From the NCBI GenBank assembly GCA_025934775.1, contig JAICWO010000005.1, forward strand, positions 1 through 64,000: a DNA stretch of 64,000 nucleotides, given 5' to 3'. This stretch comes from Gemmatimonadaceae bacterium. Its GTDB lineage: Bacteria > Gemmatimonadota > Gemmatimonadetes > Gemmatimonadales > Gemmatimonadaceae. Shown in pieces: positions 37,168 through 46,012 of the stretch (its first letter is position 1; every line of letters begins with the position of its first letter). Both the position numbers and the translations under genes were made by a program. The notes beneath the pieces are model-generated. The model was not told the origin of the DNA. It saw nothing but the letters and a program-made list of their open reading frames with translations, and did not search any database.

Positions 37168-38172
37168 CTAACGCGCGGACGCGGTCCTCGCTCGGCCGCG
37201 GCGCGCGAGCACGTACGATCCCACCACCAACACCGCCGCCAGCGCTTGCGCACCGAGCGTCTCGACCGTGGGAAAGAGCGCGAACCAGAGACCCGACCAG
37301 TCGGGCATCACGCGCGACAGCGATCGAATCGTCGTCGTCGGCAGCCAGCCGGCGAGCTGCATCTCCTGCGCCTGCTCGCCGACCATCACGAGCAGCACCG
37401 CGCCGAGCATCAGACCGGTGATAATGAGCATTTTCTTATAGGGCAGGCGCCGGTTGGCGGCGAACGTCAGCAGCCCCACCGCGCCCGTGAACGCGAGCCC
37501 GAGCGCCACGCCTTCCGCCACCGCGGCGCTCCCCAGCGAGAGCCGGTAGCTCTGCAGGAACAGCACGACCTCGAACCCTTCGCGATATACCGACGTGAAT
37601 CCGAGCAGCGCGAGGCCGATCACCACGCGCTCGGGCGACACCGTTCGCTTCGCGGCGCCGGCGAGCAGGCGTTGCTTGCGTCTCGTGTGCAGACCGATCC
37701 AGCCCGTCCAATAGACTTTGTGGAAGAACCAGTTCATCACCACGAGCAGCACGACGATCGCGAGCAGCCCCGTCGCGGCCTGCACCTGCAGGGCGGACAC
37801 GCTCTCGGTGAGCCGATCGATGACGTGGACGACGATGAGCCATGTCGCCAGCGTCGCGGCGCCGCCGAACACCGTCCCCAACCCGATCGGCTTCCGGTAC
37901 CGCTCGGCCGAGGCCGTCATGCTCGCCGTGATGGCCGTGAGCACGAGGATCGACTCGAGCCCTTCGCGGAAAACCAGAATGGCGATGTCGGCGATTCGTG
38001 CCGAGCTGGTGTGTGCGATCGTGGGATCGGGCGTGCCGCCCGCCGTGACCGCCGCAATCACGGCCAGCGCGAGAAGGAGCGCCGAGGCAATGATGAATGC
38101 GATCGGCCACCCGCCAGAGTATGCCGATCCGCGCGCGGTGCGCAGATCGTGAGCTTGCGACGCGGTGCCCAT
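37168..38172 (-). CDS. FTR1-family iron permease
   Basis: This 334-residue protein has about seven transmembrane helices and the two iron-handling REGxE motifs of FTR1/EfeU proteins: FREGLESILVL (about residue 70) and YREGFEVVLFL (about residue 195). It should transport iron, typically coupled to ferroxidation by a partner protein; no EfeO, EfeB or copper ferroxidase gene is adjacent. Its promoter probably lies in the 38173-38233 interval, just after the terminator of the ABC exporter. Confidence 0.88.
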   Translation of the reverse strand: MGTASQAHDLRTARGSAYSGGWPIAFIIASALLLALAVIAAVTAGGTPDPTIAHTSSARIADIAILVFREGLESILVLTAITASMTASAERYRKPIGLGTVFGGAATLATWLIVVHVIDRLTESVSALQVQAATGLLAIVVLLVVMNWFFHKVYWTGWIGLHTRRKQRLLAGAAKRTVSPERVVIGLALLGFTSVYREGFEVVLFLQSYRLSLGSAAVAEGVALGLAFTGAVGLLTFAANRRLPYKKMLIITGLMLGAVLLVMVGEQAQEMQLAGWLPTTTIRSLSRVMPDWSGLWFALFPTVETLGAQALAAVLVVGSYVLARRGRARTASAR

Positions 38173-38233
38173 AGACGCTCGTGATCCCCGAAATCCCTGC
38201 TTGGCAGACGTTGGATTCGACCTCGTCGTTAAT

Positions 38234-38269
38234 CCAAATAAAATCGCTCGGGATTATCAACCCCGAGCG
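38234..38269 (-). terminator. Intrinsic terminator of the ABC exporter operon
   Basis: On the minus strand, CGCTCGGG (38269-38262) pairs with CCCGAGCG (38252-38245) and is followed by ATTTTATTT (38244-38236). It lies 33 bases after the ABC permease stop and is a textbook hairpin with U-tract, separating this operon from the FTR1 gene. Confidence 0.8.
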
Positions 38270-38301
38270 TACTCGTGCGGCGGCACGCGCTCGCGCGCGT
38301 C

Positions 38302-39048
38302 CTAGAGCTCGATCCGCGAGAAGAGCCACGCCCCGATGATGATGAACGCGGCCGACGTGACGACCAGCACGCCCAGGTCGAGCGCGATCCCGAAGTGCGC
38401 ACCGCCGACCAGCGTCGCGCGCAGGCCGTCGACCCCGTACGACAACGGATCGATGCTCGCGATGATGTCGAGCGCCTTCGGCACGCCGGCGAGCGGAAAG
38501 AGCGCGCCGGAGAGGAAGAAGATCGGCATCACCAGGAAGTTCATCACCAGCTGGAAGCCCTGGAAATCCGCCAGCACCGACGCGATGGCCGTGCCGAGCG
38601 CGGTGAACATCAGCGCGATCAGCAGCATGAACACGAACGCCAACGGCAGCTCGGCGAGGTGCGTGACGCGGAAGCCCGCCGCGGCCGCGATGGCGACGAC
38701 GATCAGCCCCTGGATCGTCGCCACGGTCGCGCCGCCCAGCGTCCGCCCGATCATGATCTGCACGCGCGGCACGGGCGCGACCAGCGTCTCTTTCAAGAAT
38801 CCAAATTGACGATCCCAAATGAGCTCGATCCCGGAGAAGATCGCGGTGAACAGCACTGTCATGCCGACGATGCCGGGCGCGAGGAACTGCAGATAGCTCC
38901 CCTGGCCGGCCTTGCGGAACACGGGGCCGAGGCCGAAGCCCAGTCCGAGCAAGAACAGGAGCGGTTGGCCGAGCGATCCGACCAGCCGCGCGCGCGAGCG
39001 CACGTAGCGCTTGATCTGGCGCAGCCAGAGCACGTACATCGCGATCAT
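38302..39048 (-). CDS. ABC-2 type exporter permease
   Basis: This 248-residue protein has six transmembrane helices and the ABC-2 membrane signature (FLVMPIFFLSGALFPLAGVPKAL near residues 175-200). It resembles DrrB-type daunorubicin-resistance and other drug or lipid exporters. The ATG at 39048 overlaps the ATPase stop by 4 bases. Together they form a simple two-gene exporter; substrate unknown. A terminator follows. Confidence 0.9.
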   Translation of the reverse strand: MIAMYVLWLRQIKRYVRSRARLVGSLGQPLLFLLGLGFGLGPVFRKAGQGSYLQFLAPGIVGMTVLFTAIFSGIELIWDRQFGFLKETLVAPVPRVQIMIGRTLGGATVATIQGLIVVAIAAAAGFRVTHLAELPLAFVFMLLIALMFTALGTAIASVLADFQGFQLVMNFLVMPIFFLSGALFPLAGVPKALDIIASIDPLSYGVDGLRATLVGGAHFGIALDLGVLVVTSAAFIIIGAWLFSRIEL

Positions 39049-39839
39049 CGGCGGCCACCTCGCCAGACGTTGCTCATGTTGCGCATGCGCTGCCGGGGGT
39101 CGGCGTCCTCGTCGCGGATCGTCGTGCCGGTCAGCTTGAGGAATGCGTCCTCGAGCGAATCCGCCGCCGATTTCTCCTTGAGCTCTTCGGGCGATCCCTG
39201 CGCGATGATCTTGCCGTGATCGATGATCGCCACGCGCTGGGCCACGCGATCCGCCTCTTCCATGTAATGCGTGGTGAGGAACACCGTGACGCCTTCTTCT
39301 TCGTTGAGGCGCCGCACGTGCGCCCAGAGCTGATTGCGCGTCTGCGGGTCGAGGCCGAGCGACGGCTCGTCGAGAAAGATGATGCGGGGCGTGTGGAGCA
39401 GACTGCGCGCGATTTCCAGCCGGCGCCGCATGCCGCCCGAGTATCGCTTCACCAGATCGTCGCGGCGATCCCACAGCTCGAAGAGCTTCAGCAACCGCTC
39501 GCTTCGCTCCACGATCGTCTTCCGAGGCACGTGATATAGCGCGCCGTGGATGGCCAGGTTCTCCGCCGCCGTCAGCTCGTCGTCGAGACTGGGATCTTGA
39601 AACACGATGCCGAAGAGCCGGCGCGCGCGATCCTTGTGTACCGAAGGATCCACGTCGGCGAGCTGGATGCTGCCGCTCGTCGGCCGGAGAAGCGTCGTGA
39701 GCATCTTGATCGTCGTCGTTTTCCCCGCGCCGTTCGGACCGAGAAAGGCGAAGATCTCGCCCTGCTCGACGTCGAACGAGATCGCGTTGACGGCAACGAA
39801 GTCGCCGAATGTCTTGGTCAGCTCGCGGACACGAATCAT
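39045..39839 (-). CDS. ABC exporter ATPase, DrrA type
   Basis: This 264-residue protein has Walker A GPNGAGKTTT (about 34-43), Q-loop VFQDPSLDD, signature YSGGMRRRLEIARSL, Walker B IIFLDEPSLGLDP and switch His TTHYMEEADR. The C-terminal tail resembles DrrA family members (DSLEDAFLKLTG). It powers the downstream ABC-2 permease. The ATG at 39839 begins the canonical MIRVRELTKTFG; upstream codons are not protein-like. Confidence 0.92.
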   Translation of the reverse strand: MIRVRELTKTFGDFVAVNAISFDVEQGEIFAFLGPNGAGKTTTIKMLTTLLRPTSGSIQLADVDPSVHKDRARRLFGIVFQDPSLDDELTAAENLAIHGALYHVPRKTIVERSERLLKLFELWDRRDDLVKRYSGGMRRRLEIARSLLHTPRIIFLDEPSLGLDPQTRNQLWAHVRRLNEEEGVTVFLTTHYMEEADRVAQRVAIIDHGKIIAQGSPEELKEKSAADSLEDAFLKLTGTTIRDEDADPRQRMRNMSNVWRGGRR

Positions 39840-39858
39840 ATCGGAAAGATAGACGACT

Positions 39859-40545
39859 TCAGCCGTGCGCCACTCGCCAATCGTCTCGTCGAAACGTGCG
39901 CCAGAGTGTAGCGAGCCACACCACACCGATCGCGATGCCGCCCACGAGATCCGTCGGCCAGTGCACGCCGAGGTAGAGGCGGGAGTAGCATGTCGCGGCG
40001 AAGAGCGGCAGCCACACGATGTACGCCCAGATCCGACCTCGTTCTCGATGGAGGATCCACGCGCCAAAGAGCAGCACGGATATCATCGCGATCGCGTGCC
40101 CGCTCGGGTACGCGGTCCAGGTGTACTCGCCTCGCCTCGTCCAGAGTGCGGGACGCGGCCGGCCGAACGCAGCTTTGGTGACAAGATTGAGCAGGTAGTT
40201 GCCGATCACCGCCACCCACAATTCGGCGGCGATCTCGGAGCGGTGGATTCGACGCAGCCACACGCTGAACGGAATGAGCAGCGCGAAGTAGGTGATGTTG
40301 GTCCCGAGCCACGGGACCAGCAACAGGATCGTGTCCGCCCAACGCGGCAGCGCCGGGTGTGAGTGTTTCAGAACGGTGCGATCCCACCCCGTCCCGGCCT
40401 GCCAGCCTCCGGCGCGCTTGACCGCGATTGCCACGATCACACCCGCCGCGAACGCAGCGACGAACCCGCCGATGAGCCGCAGCCATGCGCGCCGGCTAAG
40501 CACGCCCGTCCTGGAGATCGGAATTTCGCCGGCCCCGAACGACAC
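39859..40545 (-). CDS. PAP2-family membrane phosphatase
   Basis: This 228-residue protein has about six transmembrane helices and the three phosphatase motifs: KAAFGRPRP, YPSGHAIA and SRLYLGVHWPTD. PAP2 enzymes dephosphorylate lipid phosphates such as undecaprenyl pyrophosphate or phosphatidate. It overlaps the dedA gene by 50 bases, so the two are coupled. A pairing with DedA proteins is consistent with polyprenyl-phosphate recycling. Confidence 0.9.
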   Translation of the reverse strand: MSFGAGEIPISRTGVLSRRAWLRLIGGFVAAFAAGVIVAIAVKRAGGWQAGTGWDRTVLKHSHPALPRWADTILLLVPWLGTNITYFALLIPFSVWLRRIHRSEIAAELWVAVIGNYLLNLVTKAAFGRPRPALWTRRGEYTWTAYPSGHAIAMISVLLFGAWILHRERGRIWAYIVWLPLFAATCYSRLYLGVHWPTDLVGGIAIGVVWLATLWRTFRRDDWRVAHG

Positions 40546-41113
40546 GCACGAGGACGATCAGCGCGACGAGCACGACACTCATCATCGTGGCGAGCGCAAT
40601 GTGGTGCTCGAGCTTCGTCAAATCTCGTCCAAAGAAATAGCCCAGGCTGCCGTAGATCATCGCCGACACGGCGGCGCCCGCGGCGTTCGCGACGGTGAAT
40701 CGGCCGAACGGCATCTGCGCGACGCCAGCCAGCATCGGCACGATGATACGCAAGAACGCGATGCTCTTGCTCAGGAACACCGCGCCAGCCCCACGCTCGG
40801 CAAAAAATTTGTGTCCGCGCATCAGCCGCTCGTCGTCGAGGCGAAAGAGCCGCCCGAAGCGGCGAACCAACGGCAGTCCGCCGAATCGCCCGATCGCGAA
40901 CCCGCAGTGGCCGCCGAGGATTCCGCCAACGGTCGCCGCGAGCAGCACGTACCGCGGGGTCAACCGGCCATGCGCCGCGAAGGCTGCGGCGGTGACGAGC
41001 ATGGTCTCCGACGGGACGGGGACGCCGGAGCCTTCGAGCACGAAGAAGGCGACGATCGCGCCATAACCGTATCGATGCAGCAGCTCGCCGATCGTCGTGA
41101 CGACGCTACGCAC
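40496..41113 (-). CDS. DedA-family membrane protein
   Basis: This 205-residue protein has four or more membrane segments and DedA signatures: FFVLEGSGVPVPSETML, GGHCGFAIGRFGG and the RIIVPMLAGVAQMPFGRF segment with functionally important Arg and Pro residues. Some DedA proteins are undecaprenyl-phosphate flippases, which fits its 50-base overlap with a PAP2 phosphatase. The 250 bases upstream hold only a response-regulator remnant. Confidence 0.9.
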   Translation of the reverse strand: MRSVVTTIGELLHRYGYGAIVAFFVLEGSGVPVPSETMLVTAAAFAAHGRLTPRYVLLAATVGGILGGHCGFAIGRFGGLPLVRRFGRLFRLDDERLMRGHKFFAERGAGAVFLSKSIAFLRIIVPMLAGVAQMPFGRFTVANAAGAAVSAMIYGSLGYFFGRDLTKLEHHIALATMMSVVLVALIVLVRVVRGRRNSDLQDGRA

Positions 41114-41235
41114 GCGCGGCTACGAGCGCGGGACGGCGCCCGCTCTGCACACGCGCGGCCTTGAACTTGCCGCCGAGCCGGCTGACGCTGTGCGGTGACA
41201 AATGCTGATGGGCCGCATGACGTGAATCTACGACG

Positions 41236-41334
41236 GTGAAGGTTCTCGTTACCGGCGACAAGAAGATCGCTGGCGTGCTCGTCCGCGGGCTGCGCGAACG
41301 GCAGATCGAGTACGGCCGCCGTGCGGTCGCCTGA
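41236..41334 (+). pseudogene. Truncated N-terminus of an OmpR-type response regulator
   Basis: A 32-codon frame from GTG reads VKVLVTGDKKIAGVLVRGLRE, closely resembling the first strand and helix of OmpR-family receivers (the normal pattern is MKVLVVEDDKKIAxxLxRGLxE). One acidic residue of the pair is lost, and the frame ends in TGA before the phospho-acceptor Asp. No downstream receiver or DNA-binding remainder is visible before the PAP2 gene at 41366. This looks like a decayed or deleted regulator gene. Confidence 0.5.
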
Positions 41335-41365
41335 CCGTGGCACACCATTCGACGGAAGCGGCAAT

Positions 41366-42220
41366 GTGAATTATCATATATCAAAAATATTACGGAATGG
41401 CGCGCTGCTCGCGATCGCCGCGCTGCTTCCGGGTGCGCTCGGGGCACAGGACACGACGTCGGTGGCCGCGTCGCACGCCGCTTCCGGCGACACCGCAAAG
41501 ACGTTCTTCACCCGACGGGATCTCGCGTACGTGGGCGCGGCGCTCGCGGGGACCGCGGTGACGAGCGCCTTCGATCCGCACATCGCGCGCTGGCTCCAGC
41601 AGCCGCGTGTGCTCGGCGGTTCGTCGGCGCACCACACGGTGCAGACTCTGAGCAACCTGACCGGCGAGACGACGCTGACCTGGGCGACCGTCGGCGGCTA
41701 CGCCATCGGCCGACTCACGCACGCGAACACCGTTGCCGACGTCTCGCTGCACTTGATCGAGGCGCAGGCAGTGACGAGCGTGCTCGGTCAGGCGGTGCGC
41801 GGCGTGCTCGGTCGGGCGCGGCCGAGCGTCGACGTCAACCGGCAGTACGATTTCCATTGGGGGCGCGGCTTCACCAACTTCGACTTCCGATCGTTCCCGT
41901 CGCTCCACTCGGCCGCCGGATTCGTCGTCGCGGCGGGGATCGTTCAGGAGATGCACGAACGGAACGCGGGCGGAATCGCCGTGGCGGCGCCGCTGCTGTT
42001 CACCTTCGCGGCAATCCCCGGCGTCTCGCGCATGTACCTCAATCAGCACTGGGCGAGCGACGTCGTCGCGGGCGCGTTCCTCGGGACGCTCATCGGCAAT
42101 CGCGTGGTGCACTACGCGCACACGCACCGGCGGAACAAGCTCGATCGCGCGCTGCTGGGCACCGCGCTCGTCCCGGACGGACGCGGCGGCGTGCTGGTCA
42201 TGCGCAGCGTCGCATGGTAG
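41366..42220 (+). CDS. Exported PAP2-like phosphatase (tandem copy 1)
   Basis: This is a protein of about 284 residues from a GTG start. It has a signal peptide (about 1-26), then a PAP2 domain: GRARPSV for motif 1, FPSLHSAAGFVVA in place of FPSGH for motif 2, and SRMYLNQHWASDVVAGAF for motif 3. The hydrophobic segments are short, and the protein may associate with the periplasmic side. It is strikingly similar to the next gene, especially in the last 80 residues, so the pair is a tandem duplication. The substrate is presumably a lipid phosphate. Confidence 0.82.
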   Translation: MNYHISKILRNGALLAIAALLPGALGAQDTTSVAASHAASGDTAKTFFTRRDLAYVGAALAGTAVTSAFDPHIARWLQQPRVLGGSSAHHTVQTLSNLTGETTLTWATVGGYAIGRLTHANTVADVSLHLIEAQAVTSVLGQAVRGVLGRARPSVDVNRQYDFHWGRGFTNFDFRSFPSLHSAAGFVVAAGIVQEMHERNAGGIAVAAPLLFTFAAIPGVSRMYLNQHWASDVVAGAFLGTLIGNRVVHYAHTHRRNKLDRALLGTALVPDGRGGVLVMRSVAW

Positions 42221-42287
42221 CGGAATAGTGCAACGGGACGCACCACCTTGGGCGCCCCTTCCAACGAGAACCGGGAGACCCGTGAGC

Positions 42288-43115
42288 ATGTGCACGCAGG
42301 GAAGATCGTGGATGACGTGGCTGCTTGGAGCGGCGCTCGCGACGAGCATCGCCGCTCAGAGCGTACTCGCGCAACGCGCGCCCGACGACACCACGAAGAC
42401 GTTCTTCGTCAAGCGCGATCTCGTCTGGTCCGCGGTGGCGCTCGCGGGGACCGCGGGGATCAGCGTCTTCGACAAGCGCATCGCGCATTGGACGCAGACG
42501 CCGAGCATCCAGGGCTCATCCTCGCGGCACCGGGTGGTGAACGACCTGACGAAGGTTAACGAGACCACGCTGACGGGCGCCGCGATCCTGAGCTACGGGA
42601 TCGGGCGGCTCACGCATTCCAGCACGCTGGCCGACGTGTCGCTCCACGTCGCCGAGTCCACGATCCTGACGAGCGTCATCAGCCAGGCGATTCGCGGCCC
42701 GCTCGGTCGCGAACGTCCGAGCATCAGTCCGGACGATCGGTACAAGTTTCAGTTCGGAAAGGGCTTCACGAACTTCAACAATCGCTCATTCCCGTCCTTG
42801 CATTCCGCGATCGGCTTCGCCGCGGCGACGGCGGTGTCGGCCGAGATCCACGAGCGGAACCCCAATGCGAGCTGGTGGGTCTCTCCGGTCGCGTACACCG
42901 TCGCCGTGATCCCCGGTCTCACGCGAATGTACCTGAACCAACACTGGGCGAGCGACGTGGTGGCGGGCGCGTTCGTGGGCGGGCTGATCGGCAATCGCGT
43001 GGTGCACTACGCGCACACGCACAATCGAAGCAAGCTCGATCGCATCCTGCTCGGCAGCACGATCGTGCCCGATGGCCAGGGCGGCGTCGCGATCGGCAAG
43101 TCGATCCAGTGGTGA
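42288..43115 (+). CDS. Exported PAP2-like phosphatase (tandem copy 2)
   Basis: This 275-residue protein has a signal peptide (WLLGAALATSIAAQSVLAQ) and the same PAP2 layout as the preceding gene: GRERPSI, FPSLHSAIGFAAA and TRMYLNQHWASDVVAGAF. The Ser of motif 3 is Thr here, while Arg, His and Asp are retained. The ATG at 42288 has GGGAGA upstream; GTG at 42282 is an alternative. The C-terminal segment is nearly identical in pattern to copy 1. It lies immediately upstream of the TonB-dependent receptor. Confidence 0.82.
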   Translation: MCTQGRSWMTWLLGAALATSIAAQSVLAQRAPDDTTKTFFVKRDLVWSAVALAGTAGISVFDKRIAHWTQTPSIQGSSSRHRVVNDLTKVNETTLTGAAILSYGIGRLTHSSTLADVSLHVAESTILTSVISQAIRGPLGRERPSISPDDRYKFQFGKGFTNFNNRSFPSLHSAIGFAAATAVSAEIHERNPNASWWVSPVAYTVAVIPGLTRMYLNQHWASDVVAGAFVGGLIGNRVVHYAHTHNRSKLDRILLGSTIVPDGQGGVAIGKSIQW

Positions 43116-43128
43116 TGCCAGCGTCCGC

Positions 43129-45357
43129 GTGACCGGCCCGCGAGGTGCGATACCACGCGCTCTCGTACGAGGCGTGGCGCAACTCGCGCTCGGCGCGGTC
43201 TGGCTCGTCGCGCCGCGGCTCGCGAGGGCACAGACTGGACGTATCACGGTGCACGTCGTCGCGGACACGGCGCCCCTCGCGGATGTCTTGGTCCGTGCGG
43301 CCGGCGTGACGGCGAGGACGAACGGCCAGGGCGACGCGACCGTGTCGTTGCCGCCGGGGGCCGCCCGCATCATCGTGACGAAGATTGGCTTTCGGCCCGA
43401 CAGCGCGATCCTCGCCGTGCGAGCGGGTTTCGATACCTCCATCGCGGTGCGTCTCGTCGAGCAGCCCGCGACGGTGGCGCCAGTCTTCGTGACGAGCACC
43501 AGAGCGGTGCGACGAATCGAGGACGAACCGCTGCGTGTCGAGGTGCTCGCGGGTGACGATGTCGGGGAGAAATCAGAGATGCGTCCCGCGGATACGCGCA
43601 CGCTCTTGAGCGAGATGAGTGGCGTGCGCACGCAAACCCTGTCGCCGCTCGGCGCCACCAACGTGCGCATCCAGGGTCTGCCCGGGCGGTACACCGCGCT
43701 GCTCGAAGACGGCCTTCCGCTGTACGGTGGACAGGCGAGCGGATTCACGCTCGTCGAAGTCGTGCCGCTCGATCTGCGTCAGGCGGAAGTGATCAAGGGC
43801 GCCGCGTCAGCGCTCTATGGCCCGCAGGCGTTGGCCGGCGTGGTCGATCTCATCTCGCGTCATCCGCCAGATACGAGCCAGGCACTCGTCAACCAGAGCG
43901 TTCCGTCGAGCACGGACGTAATGGGCTTTCTGTCGCGCTCACTCCGTCCGCGCATGGGGCTCACCGTGCTCGGCGGCTTGCATCGACAGAGCGCGGAGGA
44001 CGATGACCGGGACGGGTGGGCCGAGGTCCCGGGTTTTCGGCGCGCTGAGCTCCGACCGCGTGTCTTCCTCGACGACAGCGCAGGGCACTCGTTGATGGCG
44101 ACGATCGGAGCTCTCGCCGAAGATCGCGCAAGCGGAAGCATTGGCTCGATCGCTCCGTTCGACGTCGGCGGTGCCGGCCCGCGCGCGCCATTCGCGGATA
44201 GTCTCACCACACGCCACCTGGACGCCGGCGTGGTGGGCCAATGGCGCTCGGACTCTTCGCTCGTGTTTGCCGCTCGTGCATCGGCCAGCGGCGACCGGCG
44301 CCGCCACCGCTTTGGCGATGATTTCGAGAGTGACACGCGACGCACGCTGTACGCCGAAGCCACGGCGACGCGTGCCGTCGCCACGAACGCCGCCGTCGCC
44401 GGCGCGGCGTGGCTGCGGGATTCATATGAGAATGCTCAAGTCGCGCGCTTCGACGCCGCGTATTCGACACCGGGCCTGTTTCTGCAGGATACGTATTCGC
44501 CAGTGCGCTGGCTCTCCGGCACGGCGAACGGGCGGTGCGACCGCTCCAACGTCTATGGGACGATCTGTACGCCCCGATTGTCGCTGCTGGCGCGAACGGG
44601 CACCGCGCTCTCGTCGCGCCTTTCCGCCGGCGGGGGCTGGTTCGCTCCGCGCCCGCTCACGGATCAGACGGAGACGTTCGGGTTGGCTCGCGTGTTCGAG
44701 CCGACGCCGCTCGCGGCGGAGCGCGCGCGCACCGCGTCGCTCGACCTGACGGCGACGCGCGGGCCGTTGCAGGTGAACGGGACGCTCTTCGCGAACCGCG
44801 TGGCGAATCCCGTCGGCTTGCGGCGATTGGCGGGCGATACCACGGGTCGGGTCGATCTCGTGAACGCGAGCGGGCCGCTCCAGACGCACGGCGGCGAGCT
44901 ATTCGCGGTCTTCAATCAGGATCCTCTTATCATCACGGCCTACTATGCCGCGACGCGGAGCCGCGAGGTCTCGACCGAATCCGGGCGCGTGCGCGAAGCA
45001 CCGCTCATTCCACGCCAGGCGGCCGGACTCGATCTCGCCGCCGACGACGACGAGTCCGGCACCTACGCCGCGGTCGAAGTCTTCTACACGGGCCGCATGG
45101 CGCTCGAGGACGACCCCTTCGCTTCGGTGTCGCGTCCGTACACCACGATCGGCATCCTGCTCTCCAAGCGCTGGAACGCCGCCACCGTGTTCCTCAACCT
45201 CGAGAATGCGACCGACATCCGCCTCACGAAGTACGAGCCACTGCTACGGTCGAGCGTCGGCGAAGGCGGCTCGTGGACGGTCGAGCCGTGGGCGCCGCTC
45301 GAGGGCAGGCGCGCGAACGCCGGCGTTCGGTGGCCCGGAGGCACGGCATCTCGGTAG
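43129..45357 (+). CDS. TonB-dependent outer-membrane receptor
   Basis: This is a protein of about 742 residues from a GTG start just after the PAP2 stop; a GTG at 43072 would overlap the PAP2 gene. A signal sequence precedes a carboxypeptidase-regulatory-like domain (about 35-105), a plug domain (TLLSEMSGVRTQTLSPLG, NVRIQGLPGRYTALLEDGLPL, VIKGAASALYGPQALAGVVDLIS) and a 22-strand-type barrel. No metal or cobalamin riboswitch precedes it. The plug resembles the BtuB/haem-receptor group, but the substrate is undetermined. It may share a transcript with the sigma gene 56 bases downstream. Confidence 0.88.
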   Translation: MTGPRGAIPRALVRGVAQLALGAVWLVAPRLARAQTGRITVHVVADTAPLADVLVRAAGVTARTNGQGDATVSLPPGAARIIVTKIGFRPDSAILAVRAGFDTSIAVRLVEQPATVAPVFVTSTRAVRRIEDEPLRVEVLAGDDVGEKSEMRPADTRTLLSEMSGVRTQTLSPLGATNVRIQGLPGRYTALLEDGLPLYGGQASGFTLVEVVPLDLRQAEVIKGAASALYGPQALAGVVDLISRHPPDTSQALVNQSVPSSTDVMGFLSRSLRPRMGLTVLGGLHRQSAEDDDRDGWAEVPGFRRAELRPRVFLDDSAGHSLMATIGALAEDRASGSIGSIAPFDVGGAGPRAPFADSLTTRHLDAGVVGQWRSDSSLVFAARASASGDRRRHRFGDDFESDTRRTLYAEATATRAVATNAAVAGAAWLRDSYENAQVARFDAAYSTPGLFLQDTYSPVRWLSGTANGRCDRSNVYGTICTPRLSLLARTGTALSSRLSAGGGWFAPRPLTDQTETFGLARVFEPTPLAAERARTASLDLTATRGPLQVNGTLFANRVANPVGLRRLAGDTTGRVDLVNASGPLQTHGGELFAVFNQDPLIITAYYAATRSREVSTESGRVREAPLIPRQAAGLDLAADDDESGTYAAVEVFYTGRMALEDDPFASVSRPYTTIGILLSKRWNAATVFLNLENATDIRLTKYEPLLRSSVGEGGSWTVEPWAPLEGRRANAGVRWPGGTASR

Positions 45358-45413
45358 TCGTTGCCGGCCGTTCGCGTTGTAAGATTCCGCCGCGTTGGCG
45401 CATTGTTACCCTG

Positions 45414-45992
45414 ATGCGCTCGACCGCTCTACGCGACAACGCCAGCGCCGGTGAAGCCGTCCCGGACGACCCCACGCTCAGTGCGCTCAGCGAAGCGTGC
45501 ATCGCTCGCGTCGCGAGCGGCGACCCGGCGGCCCTCGCCGAAGTGTTCGCCAGGTTCAGCACGGACGTGTATCGCATCGCCTTCGCGATCACGCTCTCGC
45601 CCGACGAAGCGGACGACGTCGTGCAAGACGTCTTCATCGGTCTGCCGGAAGCGCTGCACGCATATCACGAGCGCGGCCGGTTCGGTGCGTGGCTGGGCAT
45701 GGTGGCGGCGCGAACGGCGTTGATGCGTCGACGGCGAATGCACCGGCTCACCGACCTGCCGGCGCACGCTCACGACGATCGCGACGCCTCGCAAGAGCTC
45801 GTCGACCGGCTCGCGCTGGAGCGCGCCCTCGCGATGCTGCCGGACGACATGCGGACGGTGTTCGTGCTGAAAGCGATCGAGGGCTATTCGCACGACGAAA
45901 TCGCCCATCACCTCGGCATTCGTCGCGGCACGGCGGAAGTACGGCTGTTCCGCGCGATTCGCCGCTTGCGCACGCTGCTCGGCGCCGACTGA
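45414..45992 (+). CDS. ECF RNA polymerase sigma factor
   Basis: This 192-residue protein has region 2 (FSTDVYRIAFAITLSPDEADDVVQDVFIGL) and region 4 (LPDDMRTVFVLKAIEGYSHDEIAHHLGIRRGTAEVRLFRA). It is 20 bases upstream of a large membrane protein whose N-terminus fits an anti-sigma role, so the two form a signalling pair. The nearby TonB receptor and exported proteins are possible targets. Confidence 0.92.
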   Translation: MRSTALRDNASAGEAVPDDPTLSALSEACIARVASGDPAALAEVFARFSTDVYRIAFAITLSPDEADDVVQDVFIGLPEALHAYHERGRFGAWLGMVAARTALMRRRRMHRLTDLPAHAHDDRDASQELVDRLALERALAMLPDDMRTVFVLKAIEGYSHDEIAHHLGIRRGTAEVRLFRAIRRLRTLLGAD

Positions 45993-46012
45993 GAGACACA
46001 GAGACACTGACA

